NCBI GenBank assembly: GCA_023252195.1
Contig: JAHEXI010000013.1
Location: 24,064 to 88,063 of the forward strand
Origin: Pseudonocardiales bacterium
GTDB taxonomy: Bacteria > Actinomycetota > Actinomycetes > Mycobacteriales > Pseudonocardiaceae
Direction of reading: 5' to 3'
DNA length: 64,000 bases
The position numbers and the translations under genes were made by a program. Below, one piece after another: positions 28,168 to 36,053 of this stretch. The notes under the pieces are model-generated. The model was not told where the DNA came from. It saw only the letters and a list, made by a program, of their open reading frames with translations, and made no database searches. Each line of letters opens with the position of its first letter. The first letter of the stretch is position 1.

Positions 28168-28377
28168 CTACGAGTTGGGCTTGGCGTCTTCGGCCAACCG
28201 CACAAACGTGCCTGCGCCGACCAGCTGGCGCGTCAGCCGCTGCCAGTCCACCGACGATCCGTCGCACCAGACCACTTGGTCGGGGCGGGTGAGCTCGGCG
28301 ACCTCGCAGACCCACTCCCGCAGTCGACGGTGGCGGGTGGGTGCCTGGTCAAGGCCCGGAACGGTTGCTGCCGTCAT
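28168..28377 (-). pseudogene. N-terminal fragment of a second PEPCK gene
   Basis: 69 codons from ATG at 28377 match the first 69 of pckG ([13 protein letters not shown], then [16 protein letters not shown]) at roughly 60-65 percent identity by eye. The frame stops just before the FWAVSDP segment. None of the catalytic domain is present. A diverged paralogue, not a fresh duplication. Confidence 0.75.
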
Positions 28378-28797
28378 CGCGTATGTCGTCACGGGCGCAG
28401 GCACCACCGGCTGCGGCGTCAACCGAACCGGGGTGCGCGTGCGGGGTTCGGTGGGCGGCGGCGGAGACCACCGCCGCTGCGAGACCGGGATCCGACAGAC
28501 GGGCACGCGGTGTAGGTCGCTGGTACGGCTGTGGGTCGGTGTGCGTCCGGGTGTCGCAGGTCCGCGGAGGATGTCGCGCTCTCGGCGTACCGCCCGCGTG
28601 TAACACCAAGCCCTGTGTACGGCGATCACCAGGCCGCGGCCGGGGCTAGCGGCCGCCGTGCGACAAGCTGGACTCTTCGGTTCGACACGGGCGAGCAGTT
28701 CCCGCTTCGGTCGCGGTTCCGGGCCGTCAGCTCTAGGAGCATCGACGTGGGATGACCGGCGTGCCCACCGCCGCCCCACGCCGCGGACCACCTCGAC

Positions 28798-28994
28798 TCA
28801 CTCCTCGGCCAAGGCGAACGGCAGCCGTGAGCCATCCACCCATGTCGCGACGTCGATGCCACGGCGCGCGGCCATGTCCATCAGGTCTTCCAGGCGCGCG
28901 GTGACAAGTACACCTTGTACGGCAGACCGGCCTCGCCCGCGAGGACTAGGTTGCGCTGAACCGTCTTGACCTGTGTACGCAGCTTCTCGGTCAC
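28798..28994 (-). pseudogene. Frameshifted small helical protein gene
   Basis: A GTG at 28994 with AAGGAG upstream opens TEKLRTQVKTVQRNLVLAGE; a second frame continues ARLEDLMDMAARRGIDVATW to the stop at 28798. Joined across one indel near 28915 these make a roughly 65-residue, two-helix protein like those found in actinobacterial mobile elements. As it stands it is broken. Confidence 0.5.
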
Positions 28995-29369
28995 GACCGT
29001 TAGCTCTCCTTCCCCAGCCTTCCAGAAACACAATATCTGCACTTTAGAAATCGCGCAATTGCGTGAGGGGTGGTGTGTGGCGCCAAGTTCGCCGAGCATG
29101 CGGTGCCGAGTACCGGCCCGGGTCCGGGGAAGTGGTGATGATCGGAGTCTGCGCGAGTTGGTCCAGACGCCTCCGCGATCGAGGGGGAAGCTCATCGGTC
29201 TACAAGTCTTGCCAAGTTTGCAACTGCTGTATCTTTTGGGAGCGCGGGCGTGGCCGGTTCTCGTGCGATGTGCGAACGAAGGAGGCTCGCCGGTATGACG
29301 AGAGAGGGCAGCGACCAGGCGCCGGCGGTGTGCAGCCTTGCGGGCGTTGACTCTGCGGAGCTGATCTGA

Positions 29370-29738
29370 GTGAGTAGGCCGCTTTATCAGCTCAAGGCCG
29401 AGTTCTTCAAGACCTTGGGGCACCCAGCGCGGATCCGGGTGCTGGAACTGCTCAGCGAGCGTGAGCACGCGGTGGGCGAGATGTTGTCGGAGGTGGGGAT
29501 CGAGCCGGCCAACCTGTCGCAGCAGTTGGCGGTGTTGCGGCGGACGGGTCTGGTGGCCACGCGTAAGGAGGGTTCGAACGTCTACTACTCGTTGACCAGC
29601 CCCCGCGTGGCCGAATTGCTCGCCGTCGCCCGCGCGATCCTGACCGGTGTGTTGTCCGGTCAGGTCGAGTTGCTGGAAGAGATGACTGTGTCGGCGCCCG
29701 AGGGAGATCAGCCGGATAGGGTCTCGCGGGTTAGTTGA
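29370..29738 (+). CDS. ArsR/SmtB-family regulator
   Basis: 122 residues with the winged helix KTLGHPARIRVLELLSEREH, recognition helix EPANLSQQLAVLRRTGLV and wing TRKEGSNVYYSL. The metal-binding ELCVCDL box of classic SmtB/ArsR is replaced by EHAVGEML without cysteines, so metal sensing is unlikely. A GTG start with GGAG 9 bases upstream is used. No obvious target gene survives beside it. A 10-bp palindrome (CGCAATTGCG at 29054-29063) lies upstream. Confidence 0.85.
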   Translation: MSRPLYQLKAEFFKTLGHPARIRVLELLSEREHAVGEMLSEVGIEPANLSQQLAVLRRTGLVATRKEGSNVYYSLTSPRVAELLAVARAILTGVLSGQVELLEEMTVSAPEGDQPDRVSRVS

Positions 29739-29839
29739 GCCGCGGCCACGCCGCCGGTTCGCCTCCTCCCCGATGGGAGACCGCTTCCACGGTCCGGGAT
29801 TGGAGGGGAAGTGTGCTGGCGGATCTGACACAAGATCTA

Positions 29840-30198
29840 CGCGACTGGCCCGGGAGTCGAACCGTGTCCTGACCCGCGCCATTCCGCTAACCCTGACCCC
29901 TACCCAACGCGCCCGTCTCCAAGGCGCCCACACCCCCGGCCCTCCTCCGATCTTCGACCAGCGTCCTGCCCGGGCCCAGCGCACCGTGTCCTGCCCCGGG
30001 GGCACCCACGTCATCGGCCAACGCGTCCAAGTCGGGCTGCGCTATGCCGGGCAGATCGTCACCATCGAAGTCGACGAAACCACCCTGCGCGTCTACGACC
30101 ACCACGATCATTTGATCAAGACCGTTCCCCGCAGCAGCCGCAGGGAGGTCACCCGCCACAAGGCCTACGGACACACCACCAACCGCAAAACCGGCTAG
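29840..30198 (+). pseudogene. Second IS481-type transposase C-terminal remnant
   Basis: Encodes only the final unit of the transposase tail (TVSCPGGTHVIGQRVQVGLR, then TLRVYDHHDHLIKTVP and KAYGHTTNRKTG at the end). It is a single beta-rich unit, homologous to the units in the first remnant. The catalytic core is absent. Confidence 0.65.
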
Positions 30199-30203
30199 GC
30201 ACT

Positions 30204-30266
30204 GTCACCCATCAACTGAACACGATCCGTCACCCATCATGTGGAGTCAGACATGTCATCGCGTGC
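30204..30266 (+). repeat. Right-end repeats of the second IS481 remnant
   Basis: GTCACCCATCA at 30204 and 30229 (25-bp period), then TCATCGCGTGC at 30256. This is the same architecture as 27080-27141. Confidence 0.55.
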
Positions 30267-30317
30267 TTACGGATCGCGGTCAGGTAGCTCATGGTTTTCC
30301 CTGGTCAGCGGACCTTG

Positions 30318-30451
30318 CGGGTGGGGGTCTCCCTTGCGGTGCAGGCATCGCCCTACCCGGTGGGGCAGGGCTCGGCATCGCCGACCGCGTGCCGGCGTGG
30401 CCTTGCGCCATCGGGTAGCCATCGGTGCGTCGCAAGGGAGACCCCCACCCG
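30318..30451. repeat. 134-bp palindromic, MITE-like element
   Basis: Perfect 21-bp terminal inverted repeats (30318-30338 and 30431-30451) enclose 92 bases that are themselves imperfectly self-complementary. No coding frame. No target duplication is obvious. It could be a MITE or a strong bidirectional hairpin. Confidence 0.5.
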
Positions 30452-30620
30452 AACGTCTCCCATTCCTCCCGACGCGGTCGCCCGGTCCAAGGCAGCGCTC
30501 TGGCCGCCGGAGGCACCAGCATCGACGGGAAACTGGATGACACGGGACTAGCTGTGGTCGATCACGGCGGACTAGCTGGGGGACCTTCCGGGTTACCGCT
30601 CGGGCCGTTTTGATCAGCTC

Positions 30621-30887
30621 ATGTCACTCGTGCGCTCGACAACCGACGGCACAGCAGAGGTTTCCGCGACGTTCCCGGACACGGGGAGCGGTGTACGCGG
30701 TAACCATCGCCGGGTGATCATGACCACCTGCGAGGCGCATGGCTCGCCTGGGTTCACGAATCTGCTGGTGACCAAGGAGGACGGGATCATTGTGTTGAAC
30801 CCGCACGTGGCGAACTGCTGCGTGCTGCGGCTGGATGAGCAGGCCGCGAGGGCGCTGCTGGGCATCCTCGGCGAGTGGCTCGGGTGA
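30621..30887 (+). CDS. Small hypothetical protein
   Basis: 88 residues from ATG 30621, or about 55 from an ATG at 30720. The C-terminal half (EAHGSPGFTNLLVTKEDGII, then LRLDEQAARALLGILGEWL) looks like a folded small domain with a final helix. Family not recognised. It lies in mobile-element surroundings. Confidence 0.5.
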   Translation: MSLVRSTTDGTAEVSATFPDTGSGVRGNHRRVIMTTCEAHGSPGFTNLLVTKEDGIIVLNPHVANCCVLRLDEQAARALLGILGEWLG

Positions 30888-30918
30888 ACGGGCACCTGCA
30901 CGTTGTGGATGAGCACAC

Positions 30919-31227
30919 GTGAGCTGCACGGGGACAGTGCGAGGAACGCACGGGTGCGAGCTGGACGGCGCTCACCGTCAGCGGTCCCCGGTGATCGGCT
31001 TGACTCGGTTTGCGAGATCTACCCGTGATGGTTGCGTGCACGTCCTCGCGCCTGCAGATGAGCATTCGACGGATGGGCTCATGGCGCGCTGTGGACAAGT
31101 GTTGCCAACTGAGGTCATCGAGCATGACCAGCCACCACCCGGCCCACCCTGCGAGCCCTGCCGGCTGATGTTCCTGGAGGACTTCACCGCTGGTGGCCGC
31201 TCACGCAGCAGCGGTGCCGCCAACTGA
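30919..31227 (+). CDS. Small Cys-containing protein
   Basis: 102 residues from a GTG, 31 bases after the previous gene. The conserved-looking part is DGCVHVLAP...DGLMARCGQVLP...PCEPCRLMF: three spaced cysteine positions ending in CxxC, as in small actinobacterial zinc-binding proteins. The N-terminal 30 residues may be non-native. Function unknown. Confidence 0.45.
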   Translation: MSCTGTVRGTHGCELDGAHRQRSPVIGLTRFARSTRDGCVHVLAPADEHSTDGLMARCGQVLPTEVIEHDQPPPGPPCEPCRLMFLEDFTAGGRSRSSGAAN

Positions 31228-31310
31228 TGTCCCCGGATCCCCGGTCGGCCGCCGGTCGAGCACCCCCGACACTCCCGGCGGCCGGCCAGTCCCATGCAGG
31301 AAGACATCAG
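31224..31310. terminator. GC-rich hairpin between convergent genes
   Basis: Inner arms 31243-31255 and 31275-31287 pair with one mismatch, and outer arms CTGATGTC (31224) and GACATCAG (31303) also pair. It lies between convergent genes. Confidence 0.5.
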
Positions 31311-31312
31311 TG

Positions 31313-31740
31313 TCAGTCGGCTAGCAGCGTCTTGAGTCCAACGGGTAGCTCGCTGAGCGAGTCGAGTTCGAGGTCCGCGGTACCGGATTCGTAGATGATG
31401 TAGCCCCACAGGCCGCGCCTGACAAAGACGGTGCGCAGACCGGTTTCGGCCGCGGGGCGAAGGTCGTTGTCGAGGCGGTCGCCGACGTAGGCGATCTCGT
31501 GGGGCTGGTGGCCGCTGACGGCGATGAGTTTGCTGAAAAACGCTACGTCGGGTTTGGTGACGCACCAGTCATCGGAGGTGGCGAGAACATCGCATGGGAG
31601 GTTGAGTTCGCGCAGGAAGTGCCCGGCGCGGGTGGTCTGGTTACCGGCAATGCCTACGAAGTACTCGGCGTTTTTGAGCGTCTGGAGGCAGGGGCGGACA
31701 TCGGGGTAGAGGTCGTACCACGAGCGATGACCGCACCGAA
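31313..31740 (-). pseudogene. HAD-family hydrolase, N-terminal part lost
   Basis: Encodes YDLYPDVRPCLQTLKNAEYF, KPDVAFFSKLI (motif III Lys) and VGDRLDNDLRPA (motif IV acidic pair) of a HAD phosphatase. The N-terminal DxDxT nucleophile motif is missing because the gene joins, near 31740, a fragment of the 188-residue family on the opposite strand. Not expected to be active. Confidence 0.7.
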
Positions 31741-31977
31741 CAGCTTGGCCGCTGTAGCGGTCCTGGGCGAGCGTGAGGCGCACCTCTCGGGGTGCAGCGC
31801 CTTGCCGTGGTCGATGCCGCCGCGTGGTGGCTCTCGGAACCCAACGGTGGCGAGGAACTTGCCTACGCACTGCTTGCTGCGAGCTGTGTCGCGGAGATCA
31901 CCACCGAGCACGTTTACCTGGCCCTGATCACTCCATTCAACGAACCAGAGGATGAGGGTGAGGCTCCTTCTTTGTAG
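31741..31977 (+). pseudogene. Fragment of the repeated 188-residue family
   Basis: Matches the C-terminal 75 residues of the intact gene at 39291-39857 (LAAVAVLGEREAHL, then VDAAAWWLSEPNGGEE, EHVYLALIT). One base is missing near 31790, so the two parts lie in different frames. The first two thirds are absent. Confidence 0.7.
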
Positions 31978-32014
31978 AGCTTCACTGCTTCACCCTAGCG
32001 TTGTCCGGTGAGTG
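31963..32014 (+). repeat. 3' segment repeat, second copy
   Basis: Nearly identical to 25879-25935 (shared GCTTCACTGCTTC core). Here it sits in its native place, just after the end of a 188-residue-family coding fragment. Confidence 0.55.
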
Positions 32015-32170
32015 GGCCCGCGGCCGTGGTCATGAAGGGAGGACGGCGCGAACGCGCCGCCTTGATACCTTCCGCGCGTGGCCATGGAATGCCGCATCAC
32101 AAGGGTGCGGGCCCTCCCGATAAGTGTTCAGACGATCGGTTCATATTGGCAGCTCCGTGATGTTAAAGCT

Positions 32171-32425
32171 TCAGTCGTCGTCAAATGGATCATCCACGAT
32201 CGTCGGTGCGCTGTACCAGTAGCATTCAGCCCACGGAATCCCGCATCGTGGGCATCGGTTCTGCTTTTCGTGGGCGATGCGAAGCGCTGCCCACTCCTCG
32301 TTGAGGCTGCGGCGTTCCTCGGCCTGTCGACGGAGTCGGGCCTGTAACGCCTGGATCGTCCAGGTCGTTCCCAGCAGCAGCCCGAGGCAGATCAGCACCA
32401 CCGCGGTCAGCGCTAGCGGCATCAC
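32171..32425 (-). CDS. Small membrane protein with C-terminal CxxC
   Basis: 84 residues: an N-terminal membrane helix (LTAVVLICLGLLLGTTWTIQ), a charged helix (RLRRQAEERRSLNEEWAALR), then CPRCGIPWAEC, which could bind zinc, and an acidic tail. This layout is familiar from small genes carried by actinobacterial integrative elements; no function is known. It is divergent from the GntR gene with a 280-base space between them. Confidence 0.6.
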   Translation of the reverse strand: MMPLALTAVVLICLGLLLGTTWTIQALQARLRRQAEERRSLNEEWAALRIAHEKQNRCPRCGIPWAECYWYSAPTIVDDPFDDD

Positions 32426-32497
32426 TGTGTCGACATGATTGCCCTCCTCATGAGGTGTGAGTCCGAACCGGCAGTTAGACAGCAGTGTAGTCAGACA

Positions 32498-32529
32498 TCA
32501 GACGTCCGTCCAGTGGTTAACACGTCTGA
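32498..32529. promoter_or_regulatory. Inverted repeat upstream of the GntR gene
   Basis: TCAGACGT (32498-32505) and ACGTCTGA (32522-32529) are exact complements with 16 bases between. A possible operator in the divergent intergenic region. Confidence 0.35.
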
Positions 32530-32549
32530 CGCCTTACGGGTGTACCCTC

Positions 32550-32560
32550 TGGTCGGACAA
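32550..32560. promoter_or_regulatory. FadR-type operator match
   Basis: TGGTCGGACAA fits the TNGTNNNACNA consensus of FadR-subfamily GntR regulators exactly. It lies 149 bases before the start of the GntR/FadR gene, suggesting autoregulation. Confidence 0.4.
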
Positions 32561-32708
32561 CCATCCGCTCTCGCGCCAACCGCCCGGTCCGCCCGTCACA
32601 AGCGGGCAACGACGGCTAAGCCCCATAGCTCCTGCGTTGCCGGTCGTATGACATTCAGCCGCGACGCAGAGGTAGACAGACGGGGACGCGAGACAGACAG
32701 GAGTGACG

Positions 32709-33524
32709 ATGAGCAGTACCCCGGACGGTGACGCAAGGGGCTCGCGGGTCCACGAGTGGGAGCTGAGGCTGGACGCACGGCGACCTCTACCGGAAGTGAT
32801 CGAGGACAAGCTGCGAGAGCTCATCGAGACCGGTGTGCTGCAACCCGGCGAGCGCCTTCCCAACGAGCCGGAGCTCGCCAGGAGGATGGGGGTGGCGCGC
32901 AGCTCAGTACGAACCGCATTGCAGCGCCTAGAGGTTCTCCGAGTGGTGGAGGTGCGACGGGGACGTGGCTGGTTCGTTCGACGAACACCGGTTGGCCATC
33001 CACCAGACGAGTTCGCAGACTGGATTTCTGAGCGGCGTTTCCGGATCAGTGAACGCCTCGAAGTCCGGATGGCGCTCGAGGGCATGGCCGCAAGTCTTGC
33101 TGCCGCGCGTGCAACCGAGGGGGAGATCGATGACATTGCAAAGCTCAGCAAAGATCATCTCACGGCTTCCCCCGACGTTGATGAGCTGATCAGGACTGAT
33201 GAGGCCTTTCACGACGCTATCTTCCGCGCCAGCCACAACGATTTGCTGGTCGAGACTTACCGGAGGCTGATTCCAAAGCTCACCGAGTGGCGCCGACGAG
33301 GTCTCGGGCGGGATGGGATGCCGGCACGTTCTGCTACCGAGCACGATAATGTCGTCCACTTTCTGAGACGAGGTGACCCCGCCGGCGCACGCGCCGCGAT
33401 CATGACTCACCTGCTCGGCCTCTACCACGACATTCATGCAGCCGAGGATCGGCAGGCCACAGAACAGCCTGCCCAGCTCGCTACATTCATGGGCATTGAG
33501 GACGAACCGGACTGGCAGCCCTGA
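32709..33524 (+). CDS. GntR-family regulator, FadR subfamily
   Basis: 271 residues. The N-terminal winged helix reads RLPNEPELARRMGVARSSVR, then LEVLRVVEVRRGRGWFVR. The C-terminal FCD domain has EVRMALEGMAASLAA and DEAFHDAIFRASHN with the Asp/His metal-site residues typical of FCD. It probably binds a small carboxylate. ATG 32709 has AGGAG 5 bases upstream. It heads the RiPP-like cassette: the next gene starts 34 bases downstream. A frameshifted copy of its first third follows the cassette at 36314. Confidence 0.88.
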   Translation: MSSTPDGDARGSRVHEWELRLDARRPLPEVIEDKLRELIETGVLQPGERLPNEPELARRMGVARSSVRTALQRLEVLRVVEVRRGRGWFVRRTPVGHPPDEFADWISERRFRISERLEVRMALEGMAASLAAARATEGEIDDIAKLSKDHLTASPDVDELIRTDEAFHDAIFRASHNDLLVETYRRLIPKLTEWRRRGLGRDGMPARSATEHDNVVHFLRRGDPAGARAAIMTHLLGLYHDIHAAEDRQATEQPAQLATFMGIEDEPDWQP

Positions 33525-33558
33525 CCCGGGGCCTGCGCCAGGTGGCACTCTCAGCGCT

Positions 33559-34653
33559 GTGACCTCAAGATGTTGTCACTGGCAACTCCACGGACGGGGA
33601 GTCTTCGCGGTGGGTGTGGCACTTTTGGCGTTTACGGCCGCGTTCCTTGGCGGTGTCCTCACGGCAGCACTCCTCGCAGTGGCCTATCGGACCATGTGGC
33701 GACGCCGCTTGACTGACGAGCTTCTCCAGCTGTCCGGACCGTCGATTGTGCAAGCGCTCGTACCGCAGCAGGTGATGACCACCCTGCTCTCAAAGATCTA
33801 CGGCAACGGCGAAGCCAACCACGATGTGGTTGCCGGCGTGCTAGGCGGTGAGGGCGTCGACTCACACGGCGCTGATCTGACCATCAGCACCCACACCACC
33901 GTGGACTACGAACTCCGGGCAGTTGATCATCAAATTTATGAGATTATCTCCACAGTTACGTACAGTTTCAAAGGAAATGTGCCCGACCACAGGTTTGTCA
34001 TTTTTGCGGCGTGCAACCCGTTACTCCGTGACTCAATTACACTTGCCTGCCGACTGCCGCTATTCGAATTCTGGTTCGTGCACGACCGGTTACTCTTCGA
34101 GCAGGCGGTGGACGCAATGCTCTCGTCGGTGAACATCGGTATCCGCTACACCGATCTCGACGGTTGCCATCATGATGTGCCACCCAGCAAGGTGCAGTTG
34201 ACTGAAGTGAGCTATCGCGACTGGCCTGAGTTCTTGACTTTCTTCCGCGGACCAGTGGGGACGATGCCCCGCCAGAACCCCGCACAATACATTGGCACTC
34301 TGCGAATCTTCGAGTGTGACCTCGACGAACTCGCCCACGTCGACCACGCTGTCAGCTCAGTGGAAAACCTGTCTCTGCGGTCGACGACACTGCAACGGCT
34401 GGACGACGGCTTCTGCTATTGGCAAGCCCCCTACCCATGCTACGTTGATCGCATCAGCTTCAACCCGACCGCGCTTATTATCGACGGTAGTTCCTGGCTT
34501 TTCAACATCGTGCCCTTTACTTTTCGATCTGGCATCGCGACGGTCGCATGGACCCCGGCAGAGCAGCTAAAAGATCTAGCTGTACGCTCCTGGCTGCTCC
34601 CTGGCCACGGCGTTGCCCTCCTGTGGAAGCGATCGAATGACCACACCAGCTAG
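33559..34653 (+). CDS. Membrane-anchored protein of unknown family in the RiPP-like cassette
   Basis: 364 residues from a GTG at 33559. One N-terminal membrane segment (FAVGVALLAFTAAFLGGVLT) followed by MWRRRL places the remaining roughly 320 residues most likely in the cytoplasm. That part is mixed alpha/beta with many aromatic residues (HRFVIFAACNPLLRDSITLA, FEFWFVHDRLLFEQAVD, FCYWQAPYPCYVDRISFN). I recognise no domain and see no catalytic signature. GC content is lower than in the core genes. Its end overlaps the HEXXH gene by 17 bases, so the two are coupled and probably work together, perhaps presenting the peptide or the enzyme at the membrane. Confidence 0.7.
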   Translation: MTSRCCHWQLHGRGVFAVGVALLAFTAAFLGGVLTAALLAVAYRTMWRRRLTDELLQLSGPSIVQALVPQQVMTTLLSKIYGNGEANHDVVAGVLGGEGVDSHGADLTISTHTTVDYELRAVDHQIYEIISTVTYSFKGNVPDHRFVIFAACNPLLRDSITLACRLPLFEFWFVHDRLLFEQAVDAMLSSVNIGIRYTDLDGCHHDVPPSKVQLTEVSYRDWPEFLTFFRGPVGTMPRQNPAQYIGTLRIFECDLDELAHVDHAVSSVENLSLRSTTLQRLDDGFCYWQAPYPCYVDRISFNPTALIIDGSSWLFNIVPFTFRSGIATVAWTPAEQLKDLAVRSWLLPGHGVALLWKRSNDHTS

Positions 34654-35962
34654 ACCCGTGCGATCTGACATCCCCGCACTGCACGCATACATCGCGTCCT
34701 CGGGCGCGTTGCAACGAGAACGTCGAGCTCTCTATCAGTTCGCTACCGAGCTGCTGCCGGGCGGCTGTCCACAGCAGATGCTGGATCCCGATGTCATCGA
34801 CAGTCCGCTGGCCCGTAACCACATTGGCGCCGTGCTGGCCGGCCGCGCGAGCCTGACGTACTCAGCGCTTGTTGGCACCAGTGCCGTGGCAGATGCTGCT
34901 AGCCGCGTACAAAACCTCTGGGTGGCGTCGCGACCGGAGGCCAACACCCTGCTAGCGGCGGCGTTGGACACCGTTGGATCAGAGCTATCTCGTCAGGAGG
35001 CGGGGTTCGAGTCCCCTCGGCTCCTTACCGAAACAGATGGCGAGCGCTTTATCTCAGCGCTACGTGTGCTGAGTGATGGAGTTGCTCTGGCTCGGTCGGT
35101 GAACCCCGAACTGATTGATGACCTACTTGTCCATATCACACTAGTCGGGGTCCTCGATCCGCAGTGCGCCGGACGACTGGCGTCTGCGTCTCTTCGCACC
35201 TTTCCCGGATTAGTTCTGCTGAAAAGTTCGCAATCGAGCATCGAGGTCGCCGAGGCACTAGTGCACGAAGGCGCTCATCAGAAGCTCTTTGACCTGGCCA
35301 TCACTCATGACCTACTGAATGCTGACTCACACCAGTGCCCACCGTTTCACCCACCATGGGGACCGGAGGAAAGTCTCTGGCCGCTGGAGCAGACCCTCGC
35401 CGCGTGCCACGCATACGCTTGCATGGCTCGATTCGCTCTCGACGCGGGTGTCATGGCCGGAATCCGCGTGGTTGGGCACAATTCGTTGCTTCCCGTAGCC
35501 AGTGAGCGGAGCGAGATCCTTGGTCAATGGCTGCTGGACAAGGGTGATCACCTCGGTGATGATGCGCATATACTGTTGAACGGCCTCCTTGGTCGATGGC
35601 CGCGCACCTCCCGTATCACGGAAGTCTTGCCTAGGCAGGTGACTGCGGACTACGTCATCGACAGGCAGCTAGAGTTCCGCCGTTGTGGTTCTTCGAACCG
35701 GGTTCTTGTGGGGTGTCCGTCGCAACCTCCGCGGCTGTGCTGGGTCAGTGATGAGGCGGCGACGGTAATCGAGCTTCTCGCGCAGAGCTCCCTCGATGAG
35801 GTCACCAAGATCTTCGCCCAACAGTGGCGAGTGAATCAATCTGACGCCGCTGGCCGGCTGAGTGCGGTGCTCTCGGACCTCTGCGTAGCTGGGCTGCTAA
35901 GTAGCAGGGCTACTAGAAGTAGGGACTCAGTGGGTGGTGGCCGTAACACAGGGTGTTGCTAG
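34637..35962 (+). CDS. HEXXH-type peptide-modifying protein with PqqD-like C-terminus
   Basis: 441 residues. The central motif is HEGAH at residues 210-214 in VAEALVHEGAHQKLFDLA, followed by PPWGPEESLWPLEQTL and CHAYACMARF. This order (HExxH, aromatic-Pro-Trp, then an aromatic helix) is that of the HEXXH putative peptide-modification family associated with RiPP clusters, members of which have been described as 2-oxoglutarate-dependent peptide beta-hydroxylases. Residues about 355-425 (PPRLCWVSDEAATVIELLAQ, then AAGRLSAVLSDLCVAGLL) look like a PqqD-type winged helix, the usual RiPP recognition element that binds a leader peptide. ATG 34637 has GGAAG 6 bases upstream. Family assignment is by motif only. 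Confidence 0.75.
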   Translation: MTTPARPVRSDIPALHAYIASSGALQRERRALYQFATELLPGGCPQQMLDPDVIDSPLARNHIGAVLAGRASLTYSALVGTSAVADAASRVQNLWVASRPEANTLLAAALDTVGSELSRQEAGFESPRLLTETDGERFISALRVLSDGVALARSVNPELIDDLLVHITLVGVLDPQCAGRLASASLRTFPGLVLLKSSQSSIEVAEALVHEGAHQKLFDLAITHDLLNADSHQCPPFHPPWGPEESLWPLEQTLAACHAYACMARFALDAGVMAGIRVVGHNSLLPVASERSEILGQWLLDKGDHLGDDAHILLNGLLGRWPRTSRITEVLPRQVTADYVIDRQLEFRRCGSSNRVLVGCPSQPPRLCWVSDEAATVIELLAQSSLDEVTKIFAQQWRVNQSDAAGRLSAVLSDLCVAGLLSSRATRSRDSVGGGRNTGCC

Positions 35963-35985
35963 CATGATCCTTACAGCGCTAGGAT
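35956..35985 (+). promoter_or_regulatory. Promoter-like sequence before the small peptide gene
   Basis: TTGCTA (35956-35961) and TAGGAT (35980-35985) with an 18-base spacer resemble -35 and -10 boxes of the main sigma factor. Transcripts would start about 60 bases before the ATG at 36054. Confidence 0.4.
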
Positions 35986-36007
35986 GATCTTCACCATGAG
36001 TGAGGTG

Positions 36008-36037
36008 TGACCGTCAACAGTAGATCTGACCGTCAAC
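36008..36037. promoter_or_regulatory. Direct repeat in the leader of the peptide gene
   Basis: TGACCGTCAAC occurs at 36008-36018 and 36027-36037. The 19-base period downstream of the promoter-like boxes suggests an operator or an RNA element. Confidence 0.35.
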
Positions 36038-36053
36038 GAGGGGACAGGTTCTG

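Noticed and set aside
28881..30014. A 377-codon open frame on the minus strand.
   Set aside because: It runs antisense to the ArsR gene and an IS481 remnant; composition is that of a shadow. Only the short stretch ending at 28994 belongs to a real but broken gene.
34997..35025. GGGGTTCGAGTCCCCTCGGCTCC inside the HEXXH gene looks like a tRNA T-arm and acceptor end.
   Set aside because: It lies in frame within a coding region, no anticodon or D-arm precedes it, and no att-like copy occurs elsewhere in the window.
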